A stretch of 64,000 bases of DNA from Saccharum officinarum (Eukaryota; Streptophyta; Magnoliopsida; Poales; Poaceae), in assembly GCA_020631735.1 (NCBI GenBank), contig CM036179.1, forward strand, positions 24,543,063 to 24,607,062. The letters are read 5' to 3'. The notes beneath the pieces were generated by a model. The model saw nothing but the letters and a program-made list of their open reading frames with translations, was not told the DNA's origin and did not search any database. Position numbers and translations under genes: made by a program. Below, piece after piece: positions 33,002 through 44,669 of the stretch (its first letter is position 1; the number at the start of each line of letters is the position of its first letter).

Positions 33002-36000
33002 GTGAACTACAAGACCGGTGGATCTCATTGGGTGATTGATAGTGGTTGCACACAACATATGACCGGTGATCCTCGTATGTTCACCTCACTTGAAGAGGAT
33101 GGGGTATGTCAAGACAAGATCACATTTGGGGACAATTCAAAGAGCAAAGTCAAGGGTATAGGCAAAGTTGCAATATCAAATGATCATTCTCTCTCAAATG
33201 TGCTCTATGTTGCTTCATTGAGTTTCAACCTACTATCCGTTGGGCAACTTTGTGATCTTGGCTACCAATGCTTGTTTAGTCCAAATGAAGTGGTTGTTAC
33301 AAAGATAGATGACAAGCAAGTGATTTTCAAGGGCTTTAGATACAATAATCTCTATCTAGTTGACTTCACCTCCGAAGATGCAAACTTGATGACATGTTTA
33401 TTCACCAAAACACACTTGGATGGCTTTGGCATAGGAGGCTTGCTCATGTTGGAATGAACACTCTCAACAAGCTATTGAAGAAAGAATTAGTGAGAGGTTT
33501 GAAGGATGTAAAGTTTGAGAAGGACAAACCTTGTAGTGCATGTCAAGCCGGCAAACAAGTTGCAAACACTCATCCAACCAAAGCTTACATGTCAACATCA
33601 AGAGTACTAGAACTTCTACACATGGATTTGTTTGGTCCTACAACTTACAAGAGTTTGGGTGGAAATCTTTATTGTCTTGTGATTGTGGATGACTTCTCAA
33701 GATACACTTGGACCTTCTTCCTTCATGACAAATCCGAAGTGGCAAGTTGCTTCAAGAAGTTTGCAAAGAGAGCTCAAAATGAATTTGAAGTCAAGATAAA
33801 GAAGATTAGAAGTGACAATGGAAAAGAGTTTGACAACACCAACATTGAAGCTTATTGTGATGAAATTGGAATCAAGCATGAAGTGTCATCAACCTACACT
33901 CCTCAACAAAATGGTGTAGTTGAGAGAAAGAACCGGACCTTGATCACTCTTGCAAGAACAATGTTAGATGAGTACAACACACCGGAGAAATTGTGGGCCG
34001 AGGCAATCAACACCGCATGCTATGCTTCAAATCGCCTTTTCCTACAAAAGTTTCTTGGCAAGACCCCCTATGAGTTGCTAAATGGGAAAAAGCCGGACGT
34101 CTCATTCTTCCGGGTGTTTGGTTGCAAATGCTACATCTACAAGAAGCGTCAACACCTAGGGAAGTTCCAAAGACGTTGTGATATTGGTTTTCTTGTTGGT
34201 TACTCATCAAAGTCCAAAGCATATAGAGTATTTAACCATGCCACCGGTTTGGTTGAAGAAACATATGATGTGGAATTTGATGAATCTAACGGCTCCCAAG
34301 GAGCAATTGAGAATTGTGATGATGTAGGTGATGAACCATTGAGAGAGGCCATGAAGAACATGCCGGTGGGAGACATCAAGCCTAAAGATGATGAAGACGA
34401 TGTACAAATTGTAAATCCACCATCTTCATCACATGTGCCTCAAAATGATGACAAGAATGAGAGAGTTGAAAATGAAGATACTCATATCTCTCATCAACAA
34501 GCCGAGGCACAAGCACAAGATGTTGATGCTCCCCACCCTACTCCTCAAATGGTTGATCGAAGAAACTCACCCCTACTTCAAGCACATCCACAAGATCTCA
34601 TCATAGGGAGTCCTACAAAGGGTGTAATGACTCGATCTCAAAAATTTGCTTCTTTTGTTGAACATCACTCTTTTGTCTCTTGTCTTGAACCTAAGAATGT
34701 AGAAGAAGCTCTTCAAGATCCGGATTGGGTGAATGCCATGCATGAAGAATTGAACAACTTCGCCCGCAATCAAGTTTGGACACTTGAAGAGCATCCAAAA
34801 TGCAAGAGTCATTGGAACCAAGTGGGTGTTCCGCAACAAGCAAGATGATCAAGGTGTAGTAGTAAGAAACAAGGCAAGACTAGTAGCAAAAGGGTTCTCT
34901 CAAGTTGAAGGTCTTGATTTTGGAGAGACTTTTGCACCCGTTGCAAGACTTGAAGCCATTCGTATCCTTCTTGCATATGCATCACATCATGATATGAAAC
35001 TATATCAAATGGATGTGAAAAGTGCATTTTTAAATGGCTTCATAAATGAACTAGTCTATGTTGAACAACCTCCCGGGTTTGAAGACCCTAGATATCCTAA
35101 TCATGTTTATAGGTTGTCCAAGGCGCTATATGGGCTCAAGCAAGCCCCTAGAGCGTGGTATGAGCGCCTCCGGGACTTCCTCATTGAGAAGGGCTTCGTT
35201 ATTGGGAAGGTTGACACCACACTATTCACCAAGAAGTTTAATGGAGAGATCTTCATTTGTCAAGTCTATGTTGATGATATTATCTTCGGGTCAACAAATG
35301 AAGATTATTGCAAAGAATTTGGTGAATTGATGTCAAAAGAGTTCGAGATGTCAATGATTGGTGAGCTAACATTCTTCCTTGGGTTTCAAGTCAAGCAAAT
35401 GAGAGAAGGGATTTTTATCTCTCAAGAAAAGTATACCAAGGATCTTCTCAAAAGATTCAAGATGGAAGAATGCAAGCCAATCAAGACCCCAATGCCAACT
35501 AATGGACATCTCGACCTAGATGAGGGAGGTAAACCAATCGATCAAACTCTTTACCGTTCTATGATTGGTAGCTTGTTGTACCTTACCGCATCTAGGCCCG
35601 ACATCATGTTTAGTGTGTGCATGTGTGCTCGCTTTCAAGCGTGCCCTAAAGAACCTCACCTAAGTGCCGTAAAAAGAATCCTAAGATATCTTAAGTATAC
35701 CCCAAGCATTGGACTTTGGTATCCCAAAGGAGCTAGATTCCAACTAGTTGGCTACTCCGATTCGGATTATGCCGGTTGCAAAATTGATAGAAAAAGCACA
35801 TCCGGAGGATGCCATTTGCTTGGGAGATCCTTAGTATCTTGGTCATCTAAAAAGCAAAATAGTGTGGCTTTGTCCACCGCCGAGGCGGAATACATTGCCG
35901 CGGGGGCTTGTTGTGCACAAATCCTATACATGAAACAAACCCTCCTAGACTATGGAGTTGTTCTTGAAAAGGTGCCGCTTTTATGTGACAATGAAAGTGC

Positions 36001-36223
36001 GGTTAAAATTGCTAATAATCCGGTACAACACTCTCGCACTAAGCACATTGATATCCGCCACCACTTTCTAAGAGATCATGTTGCCAAAAATGATATATCA
36101 CTAGAAGGTGTAAGAAGTGAAAATCAATTAGCGGATATCTTCACTAAACCTTTAGATGAGGCTACTTTTTGTAGGTTGAGAAGTGAACTAAATGTGCTTG
36201 ATTCAAGCAACTTTAAAAAATGA
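33002..36223 (+). pseudogene. pol: Pol polyprotein of element B, two frame breaks
   Basis: Opens directly after TAG at 32999-33001. Protease DSGCTQHMTGD, GAG-pre-integrase (HRRLAHVGMNTL), integrase (MDLFGPT; IRSDNGKEF; NGVVERKN), reverse transcriptase (YVDDIIFG near 35270) and RNase H (DSDYAG, STAEAEY, DNESA) appear in Copia order, ending at TGA 36221-36223. The frame changes near 33419, between protease and integrase, and near 34800, at the start of the reverse transcriptase. There are no in-frame nonsense codons within the three open blocks. Catalytic residues are all present. Confidence 0.9.
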
Positions 36224-36712
36224 GCTTGTATTGTCCCTTGCATTGCATTGTATTATTTGTCATGTTTAGATTTCCGCAATGCATCTAGAACTTGTCTAAC
36301 ACGGTTACGATAACCCTCCTTTGGAGGAGTGAAAAAGCCTAACCGTGGATCAAACTTGACAAGCAACTAGTCTACCTTTCTCGTGTTGCATTGCATATGC
36401 ATGGTTGTTGCTTTGTCGTTTCTTTTCGGTTAAGCTTTGAGCAACCTCTGTGTTCGTCCATGAATAGAGAGCATTTGAAGCTCCCAAGGGTTCATAAACT
36501 CTATTGCATGGCCATACGTCGCTCCTCGGGTGTTTGTTGAATATTTTCTTAAAAATAATACTAGCCAAAGGCAAAATACTTTGAAAATTTTGAGGGTTTG
36601 AGTGAGGTCACTCATATCAGGTTCCAATTGGTGTTTATTTGAGTCTCTTTGAATTGGAACTTGATTGGGAGAAGTCGCGTCGAAAAACGGTTTGAAAAAG
36701 AGCTTTTTACAG

Positions 36713-37050
36713 CGACCGGACGTTGCATTGGACGTGGTTCAGTTTCACCACCGCGTCCGGTCTTAGCGTCCACCAGCGCGTCCGGTCATTCTCGAAGTTT
36801 TTCTTCGAAATCTCTAACCGGACGCTGCACCAGACGCGCCCCTGTCGACCCCCGCGTTCGGTCCCGGTAACCACCACCGCGTCCGGTCATCCGTTCCAAC
36901 TTTCCGGCCTATGTCTAACCGGACGCTGTCAGCGTCCGATCGTGGATAATCGAATGCGTCCGGTCATTCCAGGAGCTTACTGGAATGTGATCGGACGCTG
37001 CCTCCACCGCGTCCGGTCATTCGACCACCGTGTCCGGTCATCACGCATAA
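36713..37050 (+). promoter_or_regulatory. internal CCGGACG palindrome hub of element B
   Basis: About a dozen CCGGACGCTG / GCGTCCGGTCA half-sites, the motif otherwise confined to LTRs in this window, lie between pol and the third ORF. Around 36968-37000 it reads TTCCAGGAGCTTACTGGAAT then ATCGGACGCTG, which resembles LTR A (6130-6167) more than LTR B in the same orientation. I infer an LTR-derived promoter or enhancer for the third ORF; no clear TATA follows. Confidence 0.6.
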
Positions 37051-37074
37051 AGCGGATCTCACCCTTTTAACCGT

Positions 37075-37901
37075 ACGTTTGGATCTAGTTTCTTTTTCAA
37101 TCTCGCCGTGTCTCCGCCACCGTGCCATTGCCGAACCCGCTGACCTCGCTCGCGCCCTGCGCCCGCACCACCGCCGCCACAGCCGCGCCCTGCGCTCGCA
37201 CCACCGCCGCCGCAGCCGTGCCCTGCGCCCGCGCCACCACCGCCGCAGCCGCGCCCTGCGCCCGCGCTCGCGCCCGCGCTCGCCACTGCACCCACGCTCG
37301 CGCGCCGCCGTAGCCTCACCACCGGCGACCTCCCTTGCGCCCTAGCTTCTCCTCAGGAACCTTTTGCCGTGCACGCTCTTCAAAGTCCTTGCGAAGTTCA
37401 CCCCTAACCCTAACCCTAGGTCGCTAGGTTTTCATCTTCGAAATCATGACCGTCTTCGCGATCATCTCCGTCTCCGCAAGGTGACGTCTTCTCCTTGGAT
37501 TAGGGTTTACCGTCGATTTTTCGGTGAATTACTAATTCAATTGTCATTCGATCGTCGATTGTATTCCTGGGTTTCGGTCGCTGTCTTCGGGTAACCCTAA
37601 TACATCGAGATCGTCTTCCGGTCATCGGATCATCGCTCGTCGAGGTAGCTATCGCGGTCATCTCATATCTTACCTCACCTGCTTGCTCTTACTAGGATCT
37701 CACTTATCTTTTAGATATATATGTTGCTTATAGTAGATCCATCTATTCTATCGTATCAGTTTGTCCTATCAGTGCTGAGTGGTTCAGGTGATCAGTTGTG
37801 AATCCAAGGCCAAGCCTGCGGATACAGATTGAGGCCAAGCCTCACAAGGTTCAGTACATCATATGTCTTTTCAGTTTGTGTCAGTACATCCTCTTGTCAG
37901 T
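37075..37901 (+). other. GC-rich leader with possible intron ahead of the third ORF
   Basis: The sequence turns GC-rich (repeated CGCCCTGCGCCCGC-type units at 37150-37290), then looks like a plant 5' leader. A plausible intron runs from GAG|GTAGCT (GT at 37645-37646) to CTTGTCAG at 37893-37900, two bases before the ATG at 37902. Overlapping alanine- or arginine-rich open frames here are composition artefacts. Confidence 0.45.
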
Positions 37902-40335
37902 ATGGTTTGATGCAAGAACGCTGGTGGGGCACCCAGTGACAGGGATGACAGTCCTCCCAGGAGGACAGAGGTAGCTCACGGGAAGCGAGTTAAGATTGCT
38001 GCCAAGAAAAGGAAGAGAACTCTTACAGAGGCAGAGATAGCTCAGGCAGTGGCAGATGCAGCAGATGCAACAGAGAGGGGTGGCAGGAGCAGTGGTATTC
38101 GCATTGGAGAAAGTCGCTTTCATCTTGAAGGTCGACAACTTGGCACAGAGGCCACAGAGGAGGCAGTAGAGGCTACAGAGGAGATAGTGGATGCCCCTGC
38201 AGAGCAGCCTTTAGAGGATCCAAAGGAGACTGAGGAACAAATAGTACAGACTCTACAGCGTCGTCGCTCAAGACGTACGTGTGCTCAGGTTACTCCTAGG
38301 CCAAAGGGTCAGCGTCGTGGAGGTCGTCCACCTCCCAGGGCTAGAGGTCACCCACCTGTGGAGCACTTTGACCTCAGGGGTTCTACAGCCAGACAGGTCC
38401 AGGCCCTCAGGTTCGTTGAGGTGTCTCGGTGGTTCCCACCCCAGCGGGATCCCCGGGCGTCAGAGGGCTTCTACACACCTCTGCACGAGGATTTCTACAG
38501 GGCCTATGTCGACAGTGGAATAGCTTTCAGACCACAGAGAGTCTGTCGACTAGAGGCACTAGTTGAGGTAGTTGGTGAGCAGCTTCGTCCACATCTGTCT
38601 TTTCTGCCTGGACTATCAGATCTACTTGGACGGACTGGAGCATACTGCAGAACCTAGGTCAGAGAGTTTTACTCGTCACTATGGATCGACCCTGCACATC
38701 AGTTCATTCACTTTGCTTTTAGAGGTCATGACCGCAGGTTATACAGCACCAGGGTACGAGAGATTCTCAGACTCCCCGCTTCAGAGACCAAGATCCATCA
38801 GTTGTGCTTCGGACAGACTGCTCCTCCGAGACGCCCTCACGGCGGGACAGTGCCTCCTACTGACTTGATTCGACCCTACTTTCGTGAGCCTTTTGGCGAA
38901 GGGTCTCGACGCACGCCAGCCAGCCTGACACCCATAGCGAGAGTGCTGGATGCTATAGTGAGGAGGACACTTCTTCCTAGACTTGGATACAGAGAGGGTC
39001 TCACTCGCATGCAGCTATGGATGATACATCACCTCGTCTCATAGACCCCGTTTGACCTTTGGGATCTGACGCTTTTGTGAGATGGAGGATACCTTGGCAG
39101 AGGGGTTCAAGGGACACAGGCAGCTACCATATGCACACTGGATCTGCTTTATTATTAGGACTGCCTGTGAGTTGCCTGCAGAGATTAGAGCTGAAATTTC
39201 TGATACTACCACAGCCTTCCCAGAGTATGACATCCGCCAGCTGTGGACATCAGTGACTAGAGAGCAGGCACCTGGCCCAGGACAGCGATAGAGGCCAGAG
39301 GTACCAAAGATAGTCGCTGAGCAGGACGAGACCGTTGAGGGTCTTGCCGAGGCAGAGCTTGCAGATTTAGATGCTCAGCCGGCTGATCAAGCCGAGGATG
39401 TGGCCACTGACAGCACAGATGAAGACTACCAGCCCATCCCCCGGTACCGCTCTCCTCGGCCTCACGACCATGAGGCCGGTGGCTCTGGCTCAGCCTCCCG
39501 CTCAAATCTAGCCATGGTGGCTATCCTTGAGAGGTTGACCCAGGCCCAGGAGAGACAGGAGATACAGATGCAGCGACAGGCACAAGAATCAGCTGCAGCG
39601 TTTGCATAGATTCAGGCTCATCAGGATGAGCTCTAGAGGCAGCAGCTCGAGTTTTAGCGACAGCAGTTTGAGATGCAGAGGCAGCAGGTAGCCACTCAGC
39701 TGCAGTACTTAGAGCTCCTGCACCACCTTATCACTGTGGGAGTACCGCCACCACCGTTTGTCCTGACTCTAGCTTTATAGTCCAGTGGACCTCAGAGTCA
39801 GAGGCAGCCGAGTTTTTAGTACACCTCCCCTCAGCAGTAGATATCGCAGACATTTCAGTCTCCGAGCTACACGCCTATCTAGATAGGATTCACTCCACCA
39901 GCTCAGCTGGGACCTCACCTACTTCCAGGCACTGTATTCCCTGACTTTAGTGCTACATACAGTGAGCTGACTGGACAACCGTCACCGTCATACACTACTC
40001 TTGTGTCTACCTCAGAGATGTCGGCTTCAGAGACTGCTGCGTTTTCAGTGACAGGGGCTCCTACTACAGACACTCTGCCTTCCTCAGTTGCATCTACAGA
40101 TCCTCCCACTCTAGGTGTCTTTCAGGCTCAGGCGATAGTGACCGATCCGATAGTTGCTTCTACACCTTCAGTCACTGCACCTCCTCTACAAACCCAGACT
40201 ACTTCACTGCCACGTTCAGCTTCAGAGGGTCAGCCTGACAGTTCAGAGTCTGAGGAGGACACTTCACAGTTTGTGATCACTCCGCGCTCCTCGGCACCTG
40301 ACACGACAGCTTATGTTCCCCCGTCAGATCCCTAG
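37902..40335 (+). pseudogene. degenerate third (envelope-like position) ORF of element B
   Basis: About 810 codons from ATG 37902 to TAG 40333-40335 in the position where some Sireviruses carry an env-like gene. The N-terminus is basic (KKRKR near 38010), then acidic; a folded-looking middle (about 38340-39270) contains HFDLRGSTARQVQALRFVE and FYRAYVDSGIAF; the tail is Gln-rich with coiled-coil character (39535-39700), then Pro/Ser/Thr-rich. I see no convincing signal peptide or transmembrane helix, so 'envelope' is positional only. It is broken by TGA at 37908 and TAG at 38655, 39042, 39289, 39607, 39634, 39655, 39778, 39817, 39838 and 39880, and by one frame change near 39075. Gln codons here are mainly CAG, unlike gag-pol. 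Confidence 0.7.
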
Positions 40336-40755
40336 ATTAGTTTTTTGGCGGTTGATGCCAAAGGGGGAGAGAGAGCATAGATTCAGGGGGAGTGGTGATA
40401 GAGGGTTTCGTTTTTCGTGTGTGCTACTTTCATGCATCATGTTTACTTTTCTCGCCCTGCATTGTGTGACAATAAGTTTGTGAGACTACGTCTTAATCAT
40501 TATGTCACTTATTGGTTTTTAGTTCATAAGGTTGTGCTTCCGTGCCTTACTCTGATTTCATATGAGTTATGTTTTATGTGTACTAACTCTTCATGTTTTA
40601 TCTTATGAGTACACTCAATTGGCTTGGAACACATAAGCAATGACTAACCCTTTGTGCTTACAGCTTTTTGCTTATGTGAACCAAGCATGATCGAAAACCT
40701 CAACTCATATCTTCTGAATCTAAGTGTTGTCATCAATCACCAAAAAGGGGGAGAT
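40336..40755 (+). other. 3' non-coding tail and polypurine tract of element B
   Basis: Contains AAAGGGGGAGAGAG (about 40360) and TCAGGGGGAGTGG (about 40382), and ends in AAAAAGGGGGAGAT at 40742-40755 next to the 3' LTR. Multiple polypurine-like motifs are again present, as in element A. Confidence 0.8.
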
Positions 40756-42396
40756 TGAAAGCATCTAGGCCCCGTGTTGGTTTCGGCAATTGATGACAAC
40801 GCATAATTACCATGACTAACGTGTGTTTTGCAGAAACGTTGGTAAGTTAGGTCATGGAGATGATAACTGCTTTGGGCAATATGGTATTCATGTCCCTTGA
40901 TGAAATTCGTTTTGGTTTTCAAAGGATCAACGATTAAGATTAAGGACGGTTAGTTCCGGATGTCAAGGTGTTGAGTTACATCTGGAATAGTCGTTAGGAT
41001 CTTTGTTTCTTCCTTTGACCGTACTATAAAGGGGGGCATGAGCGAGTAGCTTGACCTAGGTGAGTCTTATGTTTAGGTGTGGTGCACACTTGTCAAACTT
41101 AGCACTAGGTAGCTCGAGAAAAGCTTAGAGTTCAATTGGAAGCAACTTGGTTCAAGTTGCATCACGTTTAGAAGACGTTTGAGCCGTTTATCTATGACCG
41201 GACGCGGTCCTGGTCATGACCGGACGCGTCCGGTCAGTACTAACACTTTACTGCGGTTTCAACTGATCGACCGGACGCGGTCCTTGAGAGGACCAGACGC
41301 GATGGTCAGTCTGACACGTGTTCCAGAAGGTAAACAGCGTAATCGGACATGACTGTGAAGTGATCGGCGCGTCCGGTCACGTTCCAGTAAGGTCCTGTGG
41401 TGACCTGACGCGTCCGGTCACCTATGATCGGACGCGGTCGTGCGTTAGGTCATCTTTCTAGTAAGCTCTTGCATGATCAGACGCGTCCGGTCATCCCTGA
41501 GCGGTGCGTCCGGTCATCTCAGACCGGCGCGTCCGGTCTCACAGATCGGCGCGTCCGGTCACTCAGTGTAGCTTTCGGTTTTCGACCGTTACACTTGATC
41601 GGCGCGTCCGGTCATGTCGACAGGCGCGTCCGGTCAGTGCGCGTTTTGCTGATTCGAAAGGTAATAGTTGGATTTGTCTGAGGGATGTATAAATACATCC
41701 CCTCCACCTCTTTTAGAGGTCTCTTGCTCATTTGTTCAGTTGAGAAACACCTTTGAAGTGCAAGGGAGTGCAAGAGCCCTAGTGAGGATAGAGATTTGCG
41801 AATCAAAGTTTGAGAATCCTCTCTAGTGACAAGAGTGTAGCAAGTGTGCATCCATCTTCTCATTAGGCTTGTTGTGGTCAAGTGAGAGTTCTAGCTTGTT
41901 ACTCTTGGTGATCGCCATCATCTAGACTGTTTGGTGGTGATTGGGAGTTTGGTGATCATCCGACGAGATTGTGGGTGACCCAACTCAAGTTTTGAGCGGT
42001 TTTGGGTGATTCGCCGCGACGGAGCGTCGAAAAATCAACCCGTAGAGAGCACTTGATCCTTGCGCGAATCAAGGGGGAGCTACACCCTTGCGCGGGTGCT
42101 CCAACAAGGACTAGTGGGGAGTGGCGACTCTCTGATACCTCGGCAAAACATCGCCGTGTTCCTAACCCTTACTTTCAAGCATTTACTTTCGTGCATTACT
42201 TTCATTGCTTGTTTACTTTCCTAGAATTACCATGCTAGTCTAGGATTGGAACTTAGGGTGCAAAACTTTTATCGATAGAATCACAAGGAACACTAGTAGG
42301 CACTAGGGGTGAAGTTTGTCTTGTAGGATTTAATTCTTGCAATTAATTTTTAGAAAAGCCCAATTCACCCCCCTCTTGGGCATCTTGATCCTTTCA
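40756..42396 (+). repeat. 3' LTR of element B
   Basis: 1641 bp, closely matching the 5' LTR, with palindrome hub (about 41195-41640) and TATAAATA at 41688-41695. Ends TCCTTTCA, followed by CCCAC. Confidence 0.93.
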
Positions 42397-43249
42397 CCCA
42401 CCATCCAAATACGACCCGACAGGACGGGCGTATGGCCCCACCCACTACGGGATGGGGCTCACAGCTATGGCCTTGACTTCCAAGTCCAACCAAGCCAACA
42501 AGGGCTTCGACCCCGCAGCTCGAGATCGAGGCCACCGGCTCTACAACCAGCAAAGGTGACCAACGACCCAGTGACAGGTACCTACTCCCTCACTGTCGCC
42601 ATGATGCTCCCGGGAGAATAGAAGACGATGACGAAGGCCACGACGAGACCACGTCGCATAGGACAGCTGGCGAACCACCACTGTGCCAACAGTGCTGACA
42701 TGACTGACACTGTAGCATCACGCCACACCATGCTGTGACGTGGGCACAAGACCATGGCGACAACCACGCCTGGACGTACGCTGATGCCAAGACAAGACGA
42801 CCTTCCTTGCAAGCCAAGATAGCTCGTTTCCCCTCCCTTAGGCTCACGATCACTCGATCAGGAGAACCTATCTCTCTGTATGTAATCTGACTCCAGACCC
42901 TATATAAGGGCAGCCAGGGCACCCTTTCAAGGGGATGGACTCTCGAGATTTCATTCGGACAGTCCCTCTCTACTCTCCTACATCTATCTCTCTTCTTGCA
43001 TACCCTATTGTAAGAACTTCAAAGCATTCAACCGAGGAACACGTACTCGAACTATCTTTGAGACTAGACGTAAGGCTCCGTCCTGAACCAGTATAATTCC
43101 TTATGTCTTTGGATGCTACCATTGTCTTCCTAGAGCAGCATGACACACGTATAAATTCACTTGCCGGTTGAAAAAACGCCACACATTCACGTTGGGTAGA
43201 GGCTACCGCGCGCCAAAGGTTTCGGGTGCGGTTAACACTCACCAACATA
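42397..43249 (+). repeat. probable LTR fragment of another retrotransposon
   Basis: Contains a core promoter CCCTATATAAGGGCAG at about 42898-42913, a downstream CTCTCTAC-rich leader-like stretch, and ends near GGTTAACACTCACCAACA (about 43232-43249), as expected of an LTR 3' end in R/U5. The 5' part is missing or lies across element B. Lineage not assignable (Gypsy likely). Confidence 0.45.
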
Positions 43250-44388
43250 TACTGAGCGAAACAAGAGACTGGAGAATAAAACACATGTAGAATTGTAGAT
43301 TGACTAAAAGTTACTGTTGACAACAAAAATTGTCCATTTTGTGAAGTTGTCAAAATGAGAAACAGACCTCACCATTATGTTCCTCTCGTCAAGATGGTAA
43401 AAAAACATATATGGAACGTTCAATTCGGAGTCTGGACGAAGGAGCTATGCCCCCGGGAAGATACTCCACTGTTGGAAGTTTGAATTCCGATCCGAACTAT
43501 TCGGAAATCATGGAAAACTTGGAAAATAAGGTTTAGAGATATTTTCTATTGGGATAAGACAACCCCCTCTCTATATATGAGAGGTTCATGGCCGATTGAG
43601 TTCTCATATATCCAATCGTCAAAAAACCAATCTATCAACTCCTTTTGCCCCTTTACTCCTCTCTCAACCCCCCTGCTGTTCGGCACGATGGCACGTCTCT
43701 CGGCGACATTTTTTGGCATCTTAGGTGGCCTTGCTGATCCTAGAAGATCCTCCACGTGTTTCTCCACAACGGGTCTTCTCGGGAGAAGTTCCGGAGTTTT
43801 TTCGGCCAAGAACACGGGATCTACATTGGCCTTACGGGTCTCTAGATCGATTTGATCGATTACGCTACGTTCTTATTGCATTGCAGGTTATTTGTAGCTT
43901 CTTTGACGTCAAGGGCGTTGCTGGTGTGTTGGCTTGGATCACGTTCAACGTCAACAGTTACACGGTGATGATAGACTTACGTTTGAATGACCATTCATTA
44001 GCGAATCAGGGACGGCTCGATTAGTACGATGATGTGAACACGGTTTCTCCAGGATGGACGAACCGCAACAACCGGTCGTCATTGCCAAGGACAGATTACC
44101 GGAGCGAGCAGAACCTAGGACCAACCGACAAAAATTCGTCGAGAGGACGTACGAAGACATGGAATCAGCTGTGAACAAGGATGAAGCCTTTAGCACGCAG
44201 TCCTTTGTCACAATGGCTAGCTAATTTACACGGGAGACGGGCGAGACGCAAGCTCGTCGTGTTCTGACTGACGGACAGCGCGCGCAGCAGCCATGTGCGG
44301 TGTGAAATGCGCCGCCGTCCCGCGTCACGGCAGCAAATTTCCAAATCCCCCTAGGTTGGATGCATGCATCATCTATCATTGCTTAGGC
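43250..44388 (+). other. unassigned sequence with a 56-codon ORF
   Basis: An ATG-initiated ORF at 44054-44224 starts MDEPQQPVVIAKDRLPER and ends at TAA. It is acidic/basic and matches no family I recognise. An AG-acceptor-like TTGCATTGCAG lies upstream at about 43876-43886. It may be debris of a retroelement or a gene fragment. Nothing else is supported. Confidence 0.3.
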
Positions 44389-44664
44389 TAGGGATGAAAA
44401 CGGATCGGATACGGATGGATATCACTGATATCGTATTTGTTTTCATATTTATGTCCGGATTCAGATTCGAATACGGATAGTATAAAAAATGCCGGATAGG
44501 ATATGATTGGATATCGACATCATAAATATGTGATTTAAATATTCGGATACGAATACGGTATCGGATGTTAAATATCCGGACTCGGATACGGACGGATTAA
44601 AACCCCTCTAAACGGATTCGGTCTCGAATACGGTCGGAAAATATCCGTACCGTTTTCATCCCTA
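44389..44664. mobile_element. Ds-like non-autonomous hAT element, inverted copy
   Basis: 276 bp with ends TAGGGATGAAAACGG/CCGTTTTCATCCCTA and a perfect 8-bp duplication GCTTAGGC (44381-44388, 44665-44672). It is the reverse complement of the element at 21361-21636 with small differences. Its right duplication overlaps the TTA duplication and first bases of the neighbouring Tourist MITE, so it inserted at that MITE's border. Confidence 0.92.
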
Positions 44665-44669
44665 GCTTA

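Larger units (their letters stand above)
28961..42396 (+). mobile_element. Sirevirus-type Copia LTR retrotransposon, element B
   Basis: A 13.4-kb element with LTRs 28961-30598 and 40756-42396 (TGAAAG...TTTCA), flanked by ACCAC (28956-28960) and CCCAC (42397-42401), a 5-bp duplication with one mismatch. Inside are a tRNA-Met primer site, gag, pol, and then about 4.5 kb that element A lacks: a second palindrome hub, a GC-rich leader with a plausible intron, and a degenerate third ORF. A polypurine tract AAAAAGGGGGAGAT precedes the 3' LTR. gag and pol contain frame breaks but no nonsense codons; the third ORF has many. The two LTRs differ by an estimated few percent by eye, older than element A. 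It is inserted in other repeat sequence. Confidence 0.92.

Noticed and set aside
37059..37345. Alanine-, glycine- or arginine-rich open frames on both strands
   Set aside because: They arise from a GC-rich tandem-like repeat (CGCCCTGCGCCCGC) that is open in several frames; no domain.
37902..40335. TAG as a reassigned glutamine codon in the third ORF
   Set aside because: Neighbouring CAG codons are common, gag and pol contain no internal TAG, and ten readthrough events would be implausible. Mutation by deamination explains it better.
37902..40335. Calling the third ORF a true envelope gene
   Set aside because: I see no signal peptide or transmembrane segment; the label rests only on position.
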